Part shown: one piece after another, positions 32,995-42,140 of the stretch
Numbering within the stretch: the first letter of the stretch is position 1
Layout of the letters: each line of letters begins with the position of its first letter
NCBI GenBank assembly: GCA_020638855.1
Contig: JACKHT010000011.1
Span: 40,454-104,453, forward strand
DNA from: Planctomycetota bacterium
GTDB lineage: Bacteria > Planctomycetota > UBA1135 > GCA-002686595
DNA: 64,000 nucleotides
Direction: 5' to 3'
The notes under the pieces: generated by a model
The model's input: the letters and a program-made list of their open reading frames with translations, nothing else
Database searches by the model: none
Told to the model about the DNA's origin: nothing
Made by a program: the position numbers and the translations under genes

Positions 32995-34635
32995 ATGATC
33001 CAACGCAAGAAGAAGATCGTCCTGTACCAACCCAAGCAGGTCGACGAGACCCTCGGTTTGGAGTCCAGCAAGGACATGCTGCCGCTCGAAATGCTGACCA
33101 TCGCGGCCTTTCCGCTCGAGGACGGCTACGACGTGGTGATCGTCGACGGGTCGCTGTTCGCGGGCGATGCGGGGCACCGGCGGCTCTTGGAGGAGTGCGA
33201 GGACGCCATGCTGGTGGCCACCACCGGCATCCTGGGCTACATGGTCAACGACGGCTACCAGGCCATGACCAAGGTCAAGGGCAAGTTCCCCAAGCTGCCC
33301 GCGGTGATCGGTGGCTGGTTCGCCTCGGTGCGCCCCGACCTGCAGCTCGAAACCGGCTACTACGAGTGCGTGGTGCTGGGCCAAGGCGAGCTGACCTTCC
33401 GCGACGTGGTGCGCGCCATCGACGCCGGCGTGCCGCTCGATGACATCGAAGGCCTGGCGCTGTGGCGCGATGGTCAAGTGGTCAAGACCCCGCGCCGCCC
33501 GATCGTCGATTGGAAGGACATCCCCGACGTGCCGTGGCACCTGATCGACATCGAGCCGTACAAGCTGCACCAAATGCGCGCCAAGTCGGCCCGCGATGTG
33601 CTGCGTCTGCCCACGCCGCCTTGGATCGGTTACGGCAAGCCCTACTTCGGAATCACCTACTTCGGCTCCTACGGCTGCCCCGAGCCGTGCACCTTCTGCT
33701 GCTCGCCGATCGTGACCGACCGTCGTTGGAAACCCATGCCAGCCGATCGCATGCTCGACGACCTCGAGATGCTACACGAGCGCTGGGGCTTTGACTCGGT
33801 GCGCTTCCACGACGCCAACTGGGGGGTACAAAGACAGCGCTCGCGCGATTTCGCCGAAGGCTTGCTCAACCGCAACCTCCAGTTCGGCTGGAACGCCTTC
33901 ATCGAAACCCACTCGATCCTGACCTACCCCAAGGACACCTTGGACATGATGGCCGAGTCGGGCATGTACGTGGCTGAGATCGGCGCCGAAGCCGGCACCG
34001 ACAACATGATGAAGAAGATCGGCAAACCGATCTACGGCGACGACAACATCGAAGCCGCCGTCGAAATGGATCGGCGCGGCGTGCAAGGCTCGATCACTTA
34101 CATCATCGGCTACCCGCACGAGTCCGAAGAGTCGATGATCGCCACCATCGACCAGTGCCGCCGCCTGCACAACGCCGCCCCGCTGGCGCGCCCCAACGTC
34201 TGGCCCTTCCGCCCGATCCCCGGCACGGTCATGTGGGACCAAGCCGTCGCGCTCGGCTACGAAGGCCCCAAAACCCTGCCCGAATGGGGCAGCATCGGCG
34301 AATACCACCTCGAAGAGACCTGGCCCGGCGTCATCCCCGAGCGCGTCAAGCAGATGCGCATGATGTACCAGCACTACGCGACCATGAGCTACGGCCTTGC
34401 CCGCGGCAAAATCGGCTGGTGGGAGAAACGCGCCCAAGCCCGCCTCGACTCGGGCTCCTACGTCCACGGCCAATTCGAAGCCCGCGCCTTCGGCCTCTAC
34501 AACAAAGTCCGCAAGAAACTCTTCAACCCCGTCGACGTCCCGCGCAGCTGGGTCGACCCGGGCCACAAGACCGGCACCGCCGGCAACGCCAAGTCGAAGG
34601 CCACCGAGGCTATGACGGACGCTACGAAGGGGTAG
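32995..34635 (+). CDS. B12-binding-domain-like radical SAM protein, function unknown
   Basis: Class B-type radical SAM architecture: an N-terminal Rossmann-like cobalamin-binding-type domain (1-150; VIGGWFASVRPDL, VVLGQGELTFRDVVRAI), then a radical SAM domain whose cluster motif CPEPCTFC gives Cys228, Cys232 and Cys235. No DxHxxG base-off motif was seen in the B12 domain. RFHDANWGVQRQRSRDF and EIGAEAGTDNMMKKIGKP are later radical-SAM elements. Relatives methylate or cyclise diverse substrates; nothing nearby points to one. Start 32995 puts MIQRKKKIVLYQP at the domain edge. TAGACT lies 36 bases upstream. 546 residues; codon third positions are strongly C-biased toward the end. Confidence 0.85.
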   Translation: MIQRKKKIVLYQPKQVDETLGLESSKDMLPLEMLTIAAFPLEDGYDVVIVDGSLFAGDAGHRRLLEECEDAMLVATTGILGYMVNDGYQAMTKVKGKFPKLPAVIGGWFASVRPDLQLETGYYECVVLGQGELTFRDVVRAIDAGVPLDDIEGLALWRDGQVVKTPRRPIVDWKDIPDVPWHLIDIEPYKLHQMRAKSARDVLRLPTPPWIGYGKPYFGITYFGSYGCPEPCTFCCSPIVTDRRWKPMPADRMLDDLEMLHERWGFDSVRFHDANWGVQRQRSRDFAEGLLNRNLQFGWNAFIETHSILTYPKDTLDMMAESGMYVAEIGAEAGTDNMMKKIGKPIYGDDNIEAAVEMDRRGVQGSITYIIGYPHESEESMIATIDQCRRLHNAAPLARPNVWPFRPIPGTVMWDQAVALGYEGPKTLPEWGSIGEYHLEETWPGVIPERVKQMRMMYQHYATMSYGLARGKIGWWEKRAQARLDSGSYVHGQFEARAFGLYNKVRKKLFNPVDVPRSWVDPGHKTGTAGNAKSKATEAMTDATKG

Positions 34636-34699
34636 TCGTCTGCAAAGGCCCGTGAGAAGTAGCCTCGAACGGGGAATCGAATGCCTAGCATTCTTGGCG

Positions 34700-34725
34700 G
34701 GATGGTGCTGCCGGATGGTGCTGCC
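34700..34725 (+). repeat. 13-bp tandem repeat x2
   Basis: GGATGGTGCTGCC occurs twice in a row (34700-34712, 34713-34725), and GGATGG begins a third copy that merges into the following hairpin. Confidence 0.7.
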
Positions 34726-34750
34726 GGATGGGGCTCTCGTACCATCCGGC
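34723..34750 (+). terminator. Hairpin, possible terminator of the radical SAM gene
   Basis: Perfect 9-bp arms GCCGGATGG (34723-34731) and CCATCCGGC (34742-34750), loop of 10. It lies 88 bases after the radical SAM stop. No T-tract follows, so termination is uncertain. Confidence 0.5.
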
Positions 34751-34778
34751 CCCGCTAAACTCGTAGCTAGCTAGAAGC

Positions 34779-34784
34779 TATACT
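34779..34784 (+). promoter_or_regulatory. -10-like TATACT before the 34793 ATG
   Basis: TATACT ends 8 bases before the ATG at 34793. It follows a TAGCTAGCTA palindromic stretch. Confidence 0.45.
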
Positions 34785-34792
34785 TCGGGTGT

Positions 34793-35859
34793 ATGGTTGA
34801 CTCCCATCGTCGAACAGCGTGGCTTGCCATCCTGACCGGGGCTGCCGTCGTTTCGGCCCTTTGGGGACCGAAATGGGTTCATCCGAATGGCTTGGTTCCG
34901 GAGGATTCGCAAGCATTGGAAGAAACCATGCATCTGGCTGGGCAGATTGCTGAGGAAGCCGATAGGCGGGAGTTGGCAGGGGGGCTCCCTGCTTCGCCAA
35001 GCCAAGCCAGGTCCCTGGGGAGCAAGGGACATGGCTGATCGATGAGGTTCCTGTAGGAAGTTATTGGATTGGTCCGCTGGAGTACGTGCAGGGCCGGCGC
35101 CATGCGAAGCAAATCCATGGTCTGCTTGGAGATTCGGTCCAATCCCCCGAGTTCCCCGTGGCCGTCCATGCCGGGGAGGAATCTAGCGTGCCTTGGAGTC
35201 GTGAATGGGCCAACGCCGTTACCTACACCGGACATGTGCGGGTTACTGGGGGCTCTGCGCGACCATTTGTGATTCCGGTCTATGGTCTGGAGGCGACTTC
35301 GGATTCCTTCGGTCCTCGGGTTGCGGTGGCTCGAGGCACACCCGAACGAATTGCGCTCGGCCCGCAAGGGACCTATGAGATTGCTGCAGGAGCTCCGGCC
35401 CCGGACATGATGCTGGTTTGCATCCCTACCCCCAGTTTTGGGCAAGCCATCAATTGGGAGGGGGGCTCCGCCTTGATCGTTGAAACGATTCTTCCGGGAG
35501 AGTCGTGCGACATTGTCTTGGGAACCTTGGATCTCCAGTGGAACGAAGCACCCGCACAAGAAGGCATCGCCTTCGAGTTGGAACGAAGTCCTTTGCGCCA
35601 TTCCGTGAGTGGTCCCGCGGCGGTCCTTCGTGTGAATTGGGATCTTGGAGCTGGTCAGAATCGTTTGATCCTGCACAACGTTCCCGTTTCCACCAATGGG
35701 GTTCTGTTCACCCGATACACGAAGAACCCAAAGACGGGCGAGAGATCGTCCTGGGAACGGAGAATCCCAATTCGCTGGGATTCCGATCGGCATTGCAAGA
35801 TGGTCTGGTCTCAGGATTTCTTGGAACGCTACCCATTCGTCTTGATCAACTCGTGGTAG
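34793..35859 (+). pseudogene. Membrane-anchored protein gene split by a frameshift at a G6 run
   Basis: Product not recognised. The first frame (34793-35038) gives a cytoplasmic start, one transmembrane segment (AWLAILTGAAVVSALWG) and a linker ending ELAGGLPAS. The rest, in the -1 frame, continues without a stop from 34966 (WLIDEVPVGSYWIGPLEYV ... VFLINSW-type end at 35859) and looks like beta-rich extracytoplasmic sequence. One extra G in the run at 34979-34984 would fuse them into ~356 residues reading ELAGGAPCFAKPSQVPGEQG. Base composition is a little less GC-rich than its neighbours. It may be a real mutation, phase variation, programmed slippage or a sequencing error. Confidence 0.6.
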
Positions 35860-36253
35860 TGCCGTTGCGGCACTTCGTGCGATTTGGTCGCACTTGGCGC
35901 GGATTCCAACCGAGCGGAATGGTCCGATTGTCTGGTCCACACTTCATGAGGGGGGAGGGTGACCGGCAATGGGCAGTCCCCAACGCCTCCAATTTGAGCT
36001 CTCGGCTTCAAGCCCCCTTCCATCTTCCGCAAGGCAAGAGCGCCTTGGGGTCAACGCCGCGTGTCTAGGTGCCCTTCGAAAGCACGCGGTCCGTGGGGTG
36101 GTGTGGATCCGACCCGAATCTCCGGCAGCTCGAACGCGGAATCGTGCACGCGTTTCCGCTCACGGACAGGAAGAGCTAGGATGGGGGCCGGAGAAACGGT
36201 TCGCCGGAACTCCTTGTCCCCAAGAACCTCCTTGTCCCCAAGAACACGGCGCG
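35860..36253. other. Intergenic region with an 18-bp tandem duplication
   Basis: No supported gene. It contains the direct repeat at 36210-36245 and a TAGGAT -10-like sequence near 36176, about 75 bases before the next ATG. Confidence 0.55.
36210..36245 (+). repeat. 18-bp perfect tandem duplication
   Basis: CTCCTTGTCCCCAAGAAC is repeated exactly (36210-36227, 36228-36245), ending 8 bases before the reductase ATG, so it may affect translation initiation. Confidence 0.8.
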
Positions 36254-36817
36254 ATGCGGAAACTGCTCTATGGCATGAACCGGACCCTGGACGGCTACGT
36301 GGCCGCGCCCGGGGACGACCTCGGTTGGAGCGCGCCGAGTGACGAGTTATTTCGGTGGTGGCTCGAACGAGAGCGAGCGATTGGGCTGTTGCTGTACGGG
36401 CGCAGACTGTGGGAAACCATGAGTTCTTATTGGCCGACGGGTGACCAGCATCCCGGGGCCACCCCGGCCCAAATCGAGTTTGCGCGGAATTGGCGAGATA
36501 CTCCGAAAGTAGTGTTCTCCTCAAAGGTCGACAGGGTCGACTGGAACACGCGCCTAGTCACCGGCGACGCCGTCGCGGAAATCGCCCGGCTCAAGTCGGA
36601 AGACGGCGAGCCGATGCGGGTGGGTGGTGCAACGCTCGCTGGGGCAGCCATGCGGGCCGGGCTGATCGATGAGTACGAGATCGTGACCCACCCAGTGCTG
36701 GTGGGCGGCGGCACGCCGCTTTTCACCGCGCTGGATAGCTGGGTGAAGCTGAACCTGGTGGAGACGCGGACGTTTCCCGGCGGCGTGGTTTTGACCCGGT
36801 ACGAGACGAAACGTTGA
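36254..36817 (+). CDS. RibD C-terminal/dihydrofolate-reductase-family protein
   Basis: Putative NADPH-dependent reductase of the RibD-C/DHFR-like family, commonly found as a lone domain of unknown substrate. N-terminal LYGMNRTLDGYVAAPGDDLG, the central LLLYGRRLWETMSSYW and KVVFSSK, and the C-terminal IDEYEIVTHPVLVGGGTPLF are family motifs. 187 residues, full length. ATG 36254 was chosen because homology starts at MRKLLYGMN; the upstream in-frame sequence is low-complexity and includes the 18-bp repeat. Confidence 0.88.
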   Translation: MRKLLYGMNRTLDGYVAAPGDDLGWSAPSDELFRWWLERERAIGLLLYGRRLWETMSSYWPTGDQHPGATPAQIEFARNWRDTPKVVFSSKVDRVDWNTRLVTGDAVAEIARLKSEDGEPMRVGGATLAGAAMRAGLIDEYEIVTHPVLVGGGTPLFTALDSWVKLNLVETRTFPGGVVLTRYETKR

Positions 36818-36854
36818 GCGTGATTCTTAGCTTGCTGCCCGAGAGCGAAGCCGC

Positions 36855-37070
36855 ATGCCCTGGCGCAAGCTCGTGAACCACCGCCTGCTCGCCGACCCGC
36901 TGCGCTGGATACTGGCTCGCCCGTCAAGCGGGGACGTCCAGTGGGAAGCTTTCGAAACACTAGCGGCGAGTCCGTCCCCGCGCGTAGTGCTTGAGGACCT
37001 AGGTCGGCCATCCACGCTCGACATGCTCGTGCGGGCGACCGAGGCCATGGCCGATGCGAAGGAGGACTAG
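36855..37070 (+). CDS. Possible small protein, 71 residues
   Basis: Unrecognised open frame starting MPWRKLVNHRLLADPL, 37 bases after the reductase gene. Composition is reasonable for a soluble helical protein, but there is no motif and no clear ribosome binding site. It could equally be non-coding; an opposing frame covers the same bases. Confidence 0.3.
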   Translation: MPWRKLVNHRLLADPLRWILARPSSGDVQWEAFETLAASPSPRVVLEDLGRPSTLDMLVRATEAMADAKED

Positions 37071-37236
37071 CACCGGAAGGTCGGTTGGCGTACTCGGACG
37101 AGCAGAGTTCCGTTGGTCAAAGCCAGGTTCCCCTCCGGTGTAGCCAGGTGGTCCATGCCAGCCTCGCTACCCCGAAGGGGAACCCAGGACCAATCAGCCG
37201 AGCGGAGCTTTTGGGAGGTCCGCTACTTTACTCAAC

Positions 37237-38970
37237 TCACTGCCAGGTGACCGCAACCGAGTTGCTGAGGTTCGAAGTCACTTGCTGGCCAGGGGTCGTG
37301 CAACCCGTGGCCGTCGAGAGGACGGCATCCCGGTACCAGACCTGGACGTACCAAGCTTGGCCGGCCAGAAGCGTGGTGCTGGGGTACAGGGGAACCGAAA
37401 AGTCGACCTGCGAATTCACTTCGCCGTAGACATTGGACTGGAACACATTGCCAGCCGCCCAGCGGTGGATCGTGCCGCCCAGGCAGATGTTGCCGCAGCT
37501 CCCGCCGGGATGGACGATCATACCTTGGTTCATGGAAAGCAGCATATAGCCGAAGGAGAACAACGGCATGTCTTCCACGTGGACGGTGAGATCCTGGTTC
37601 GCCAAAACCGCGCTGCCGAGCAGGTTGAACGTGGCTGCGACTCCCGTAGAGTTCTCCTCACCATAGCAGGAGGTGCTTCCATACCAAGCGATGTTCTCTT
37701 GGCCGAAGGCGTAGACCCGCATGCGGCCCGAAGAACCAATTCCGGCGCCGCCTTGGCCGACAATAGCGTCCGCAATGCCGTTCCCGTCCACATCGGCGAG
37801 AGCGGTCGAGGTGACCTCTGCGGAGTCGTTGCTCGCATCCCGGGGGATGGTTGAGAGCACCGCACCGTTAGCACCGCTGAAGATGGTGGCCAGGTTCGTG
37901 CTCGTGGCCTCGCCCACGATCAAGTCGTCGTGACCGTCGCCGTTCACGTCTCCACCTCCTGCAACCGCATTCCCGAAGTATTGGAAAACTGTGTTGCTGC
38001 CTTGGGCTTGATAGATCGGGGCCAGCGTGGCGCCGCTGTAGACTGCGACCAGTCCGGAGGTGGGCGTGTAGTTCGGGGAGGAGATGTAGAAGTCAGGAAC
38101 CGAATCGTTGTCCACATAGCCAGCCGAGCCGACTTGCGTTCCCATGAGGTCGCCCGTGCCGCCGGCAAAGGTGGCCATCAAGGTCTGGGTCGCCCCAGAA
38201 TAAAGATAGGCAGCACCGGAGCCACTGCTGGTGAAAGGAGCACCCACCAAAAACTCCCCGATCCCATCGCCATCCAAGTCGCCAAGCGCGCCGATGGCCG
38301 CACCAAATCGAGTGTTGACGGTTGGCGCGTTGATCGTGGCCAGGGGGATTCCACTCGCGTCGTAAACTTGCACGTAGGCAAGCTGGCTGCCTTGGGCGAC
38401 AAACGAGACCGGGGCACCCACGAGGTACTCATCGATCCCATCGCCGTCTAAGTCCAACGCGGCCACGGCACTGCCGAGTTCGTCTTGCAGGCCACCCGTA
38501 TCCATGGCGGTGGGGAAGCTGGGTCCAACCCCGCCAATACCCCAGATGCGCCCGGTGGCGGTGGTCATGGCCAATCCCGCTTCCGGCTCGCCGATGACTC
38601 CCTTGGTGCCGGTAGTGTCTCGCGTAATGGCGAATTCTCGGCCGAATGCGGTTCCGGTGCCGATGCCGCCGGGTGCATAGATGGTTTCGATGACTTGGAA
38701 AGTGCCTGGGGCGGTCCAACCAAGTATCTCCACCATGCCGGCTTGACCGCTACCGGTTGACGAGCCCGAGGATCGCGGCGATGCGACGGCGATGGCATCG
38801 CGGCCCGTGTTGTTGATGTTGGGCATGGACTGCAACGTATAGCCAAATTGGTCCTCCGTGGTAGGGCCGTAGGCGTCGAAGATTTTGCTCTGGGCGTCAG
38901 CGATCGCGGTGGTCGCCAGGGCAAGGGTCGCGAGGAAACTGTGTTTCCAAAGGGAGTTGTTGTGTTTCAT
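37237..38970 (-). CDS. Secreted FG-GAP (integrin-alpha-like) repeat protein with shared C-terminal domain
   Basis: Exported protein of 577 residues. Signal peptide SFLATLALATTAIADAQS, then about six FG-GAP blades with loops such as ALDLDGDGIDEYLVGAP, LGDLDGDGIGEFLVGAP, GDVNGDGHDDLIVGE and ADVDGNGIADAIVGQG, predicting a Ca-binding beta-propeller. The last ~145 residues form a distinct domain: CYGEENSTG, GNICLGGTIHRW, AGQAWYVQVWYRDA and SNLSNSVAVTW. The same pattern recurs at the end of the protein at 45144. Probably a surface or adhesion protein. ATG 38970 is best; 38988 and 39000 are in-frame alternatives. Confidence 0.85.
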   Translation of the reverse strand: MKHNNSLWKHSFLATLALATTAIADAQSKIFDAYGPTTEDQFGYTLQSMPNINNTGRDAIAVASPRSSGSSTGSGQAGMVEILGWTAPGTFQVIETIYAPGGIGTGTAFGREFAITRDTTGTKGVIGEPEAGLAMTTATGRIWGIGGVGPSFPTAMDTGGLQDELGSAVAALDLDGDGIDEYLVGAPVSFVAQGSQLAYVQVYDASGIPLATINAPTVNTRFGAAIGALGDLDGDGIGEFLVGAPFTSSGSGAAYLYSGATQTLMATFAGGTGDLMGTQVGSAGYVDNDSVPDFYISSPNYTPTSGLVAVYSGATLAPIYQAQGSNTVFQYFGNAVAGGGDVNGDGHDDLIVGEATSTNLATIFSGANGAVLSTIPRDASNDSAEVTSTALADVDGNGIADAIVGQGGAGIGSSGRMRVYAFGQENIAWYGSTSCYGEENSTGVAATFNLLGSAVLANQDLTVHVEDMPLFSFGYMLLSMNQGMIVHPGGSCGNICLGGTIHRWAAGNVFQSNVYGEVNSQVDFSVPLYPSTTLLAGQAWYVQVWYRDAVLSTATGCTTPGQQVTSNLSNSVAVTWQ

Positions 38971-39670
38971 AGCGTTCAGGAGGGGCATGGAGGTCTCCAT
39001 GCATACGAGGAGTGCGAAAGGGGCAGGTGAATCCTTGTCGTGGTTGGGACGGAGTCCCCAATATTGGCCAGTGCCCTGCGTGCACCGGTGCAGCGTGAAT
39101 CGCTGCAACAGACTCATTGCCTGATGCCCTGCAATAGTTGCAGGAAACCCGGAATGCTCCTGCGTTGGTCGGCTGGCCAAACCCAGAACAGGATGGGGAA
39201 TCAAGCCGAGTCTGGTTCGCTTTTGGCAATTTGGGGTCCCTTCCGTTGCGTGGACGCGAGCCATCACCTGCTGGCCAGTTTGCTGGCGATGAGTTGGACG
39301 CGAGTCTTTTACGCTCGATCCCCGACCCAACTCACCAGCATAGCTCTAAGGTCGCGTTGATTGGCCCATCGGGCGGATTGCGTTGCTGCGCACCAAGACC
39401 AAGGGCACCAGGCGGTTGCTGTTGAGCAAAGGCGAGCTGTCCGTTTACGGGCTAGGCACTGGCAAGCATGAGCATCGAAATGGTCGTCGTGAACACAGGC
39501 TGGTTTTGATCTCCAGGCGTCCATTGCCGATACCGCTGCGTCCAACGAGACTTGGCTCCGAACTCCCGCTTGAGATTCGTAGCAAGGAGTCGAAGGTCTT
39601 CAGTGTGCGAACGGGAGTGATGGGGCCTTGCAGCTCGAATGGCCAGAAACGCAACTGGGTACGCCCCGCC
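38971..39670. other. Intergenic region, no supported gene
   Basis: About 700 bases upstream of the FG-GAP gene. Open frames on both strands lack recognisable features. A small perfect hairpin (CCTGCAA/TTGCAGG, 39128-39144) is the only structure noted. No transposase remnants or terminal inverted repeats were identified. Confidence 0.5.
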
Positions 39671-40228
39671 CTAGACCCCGCTCCAATCCGCACGTAGCAG
39701 TCCGTATAAGACGGTATCGCAGATTTCGCCCGCGACAATCCAGCGTTGTCGCAGGTAGCCTTCGCGTTGGAAGCCTAGGCGTTCGACGAGTTGGATCGAG
39801 CTTTCGTTGCGCGGGTCGATGTCGGCCTCCACACGGTTCAGGTCCATGGCACCGAAGGCGTGCTGCAGCAGCGTTTGCAGGGCCTCTAGCATGAGGCCTT
39901 GTCCCCAGAATTCGCGGTTCAGGGCGTAGCCGATTTCGGCGCGTCGGTTCTGGATGTCGATACTGGCTAGCGTGCAGGTGCCCACAATGCGGTCGTGCCC
40001 GAGGGTTGCGAGGCCCCATTGGAATAGGGATCCCGAAGCGAATTGGGTGCGAATCGACGCGAGCAAGTCGCTGGCCTGTTGGGGCTCGGTCATGGGGGGC
40101 TTGCTCCAGTAGCGTGCCACCTCCGGGTTGGAGAAGATCGCGTACAGGTCCGGAATGTCGGCGTCTTCTAGCCAGCGAAGTTGCAGGCGCTGGGCTTGTA
40201 GGGAGGGGAGTTTGGGGGCGCGGTCCAT
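39671..40228 (-). CDS. GNAT-family N-acetyltransferase (RimJ/RimL type)
   Basis: Acetyl-CoA-dependent transferase of the RimJ/RimL branch, which usually modifies protein N-termini or small molecules. LRWLEDADIPDLYAIFSNPEV at the N-terminus, RRAEIGYALNREFWGQGLMLEAL (acetyl-CoA loop), NRVEADIDPRNESSIQLVERLGF and REGYLRQRW are classic. 185 residues from ATG 40228; an upstream start at 40309 adds non-homologous residues. Lone gene. Confidence 0.92.
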   Translation of the reverse strand: MDRAPKLPSLQAQRLQLRWLEDADIPDLYAIFSNPEVARYWSKPPMTEPQQASDLLASIRTQFASGSLFQWGLATLGHDRIVGTCTLASIDIQNRRAEIGYALNREFWGQGLMLEALQTLLQHAFGAMDLNRVEADIDPRNESSIQLVERLGFQREGYLRQRWIVAGEICDTVLYGLLRADWSGV

Positions 40229-40716
40229 GGGAACTCGGGTTCGATTGAGGGCTTCGCAACACTCTACAACGGGGAACTTGGGGCTTCCTTGTGGGGTAGG
40301 GATTGCCACGTGTCGCAGACCTCGACCCGGAATGGCTCGCTAGGAGGGGCCAGAGGGCTCGCTGATCCGATCTTTTGCGCAGCCCGATCCGGGCGCCTTG
40401 TCCGTGCTTGGAAGTCTTGGCTGCGTGGAATCCATGGGCTTGGAGCTTGCGCCCCCAGCGATCTGGTGCAAGAATCTGGTCTCTCACCTGCGGTTGAGTG
40501 CGGCCCATTGGCCCCAACCGCTCCACCCCACCCCGTAGATCCAGGAGGCCCAACATGACGAAGACCATTCGCACCCCGCGCGCCTCCGTTCTCGGTTGAC
40601 CGCTCGTCGGGCCTGATTCGGGTCCACAGGGTCGCGTGAGCACGGAGGCCGGCTGAGCCGCTCCACGCCCCCAGTATGTCCTGCGCCCGGGGTTTGCGCG
40701 GTCTACCTTGCTCCAT
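40229..40716. other. Intergenic region, no supported gene
   Basis: About 490 GC-rich bases between divergent genes. Short open frames only, none with a recognisable motif. A TACCTT box at 40704-40709 sits 7 bases before the GTG chosen for rsgA. Confidence 0.5.
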
Positions 40717-41913
40717 GTGCATGGTTGCGCCTGGGGTCTATCCGGAGTGGGCGCCGGACGAATCCATCCATTGAACTTCGAAGAGAAACGCAAGCAAGCC
40801 GAGCGCGCCCTACGCAACGGCAAGAAATCCAAGAGTCTTGCAGAACGCAAGCAACTAGCCGAGCAAAGCAAGCAACGCAAACAGCAGCAATCCGCTCGCA
40901 AACGACCCCGGAGAGACTGGTCACAGTACTCCGAGGACCAAGACGAAGAACCGTTCGAGGCCTTCGAGAAGATCGAGACGTACAAGGCGAAGAAGGGGCC
41001 GACCGTCCAAGGCAAGCACGACCCCCTGCGCAACCATGACTGGTTGGTGGTGGCCGTGCACCTGGGCGCCGTGGAAATCCGACGAAACGACAAGCTGCGC
41101 CGCGCCCATCTCGGTGGAACGCCCCTGTTGGGCGGGCCGCCTGTGGTGGGGGATCGCGTCGCCGTGCTCGAATTGCCGCTCGGCGAGTGCCGGCTTGATT
41201 CGATCCAGGAGCGGCAAAGCGTACTGGTGCGGCAAGCTCCCTCGAGCACCCATCGGCAGAAGGTCTTGGCGGCCAACGTCGATGTGGCGCTGATCAGCCT
41301 GACGCCCGAAGCCGACGGCCACCTACGCTTGGGCATCGTCGAGCGGATCCGCATCGCCTTGCAAACCGGCGGCATCGCGCCGCTGGTGGTGGTGACCAAG
41401 TGCGATCGGCTTGACGCGGCGCAGCGGGCGGCGTGCGACCAGGACCTGGCGCAGCTCAGCGAACGGGGATTGGAGGTGTTCGCCACGTCTTCCGTGACCG
41501 GCGAGGGGCTGCTCGCGCTGCGCGAGCGCATCGCGGGAACTTGTGCCATGGTGGTGGGTCACAGCGGGGTGGGGAAATCGACCCTGCTCAATGCGCTGGA
41601 CCCCGACCACGAGCGCAACACCGGCGGCGTGCGCGAAGCCGACGACCGCGGCCGGCATACCACCACAGCTTCGTCCATGGTGCCGATGCCGGGGGGCGGT
41701 TGGTTGGTCGACACCCCGGGCATCCGCAGCTTCGGGCTAGGGGACTTGTCGCCGGCCGAATTGCTCGACCAGTTCCCCGAGTTGGTTGAGCACGCCCAAG
41801 CGTGTCCTCCCGCCTGCGCCCACCAACAAGCGGGTTGCGCCTTGCAAGAACTCGCCGAGGTCGACCCCCAGGTTCGGCAGCAGTTGCAGAGCTATCTACG
41901 CCTTTTGGTCTGA
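40717..41913 (+). CDS. rsgA: Ribosome small-subunit-dependent GTPase A
   Basis: Circularly permuted GTPase that helps the final maturation of the 30S subunit. The order of G motifs is permuted as expected: TKCD (G4) comes before GHSGVGKST (G1) and DTPGIRSFGL (G3). The C-terminal zinc finger uses CPPACAHQQAGC. An OB fold precedes the GTPase. The N-terminal ~100 residues are a Lys/Arg/Gln-rich, basic extension (KQLAEQSKQRKQQQSARKRP) that could bind rRNA. The start is uncertain: GTG 40717, TTG 40708 and TTG 40771 are all in frame. Confidence 0.93.
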   Translation: MHGCAWGLSGVGAGRIHPLNFEEKRKQAERALRNGKKSKSLAERKQLAEQSKQRKQQQSARKRPRRDWSQYSEDQDEEPFEAFEKIETYKAKKGPTVQGKHDPLRNHDWLVVAVHLGAVEIRRNDKLRRAHLGGTPLLGGPPVVGDRVAVLELPLGECRLDSIQERQSVLVRQAPSSTHRQKVLAANVDVALISLTPEADGHLRLGIVERIRIALQTGGIAPLVVVTKCDRLDAAQRAACDQDLAQLSERGLEVFATSSVTGEGLLALRERIAGTCAMVVGHSGVGKSTLLNALDPDHERNTGGVREADDRGRHTTTASSMVPMPGGGWLVDTPGIRSFGLGDLSPAELLDQFPELVEHAQACPPACAHQQAGCALQELAEVDPQVRQQLQSYLRLLV

Positions 41914-42140
41914 CCCAAAAGCCCTTCCGGGTGCAGCGTTGGATTCCCACGAACCCAGTGGGCGATCGGACGCTGTACCCGGATTTTGGCTCAACCTCGG
42001 GTTTCCGCGACTTGCCGACAAGGCTCTCGTCCCGATCCTGGAGGGGCTGGAACCGAGAGTCCAGGGGGATTTGGCTTGGAGCTTGAGCGATCGGGGGCTA
42101 GAATCCGATGAGAAGGGTTGGGGCAGCGCTCGATGAGCGC

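Noticed and set aside
34979..34984. Programmed -1 ribosomal frameshift at the G6 run
   Set aside because: Not excluded, but no stimulatory pseudoknot or upstream Shine-Dalgarno-like element was evident; a simple indel or slippage is the simpler reading.
39001..39670. Possible IS or integrase remnant
   Set aside because: No terminal inverted repeats, target-site duplication or transposase motif could be seen in any frame.
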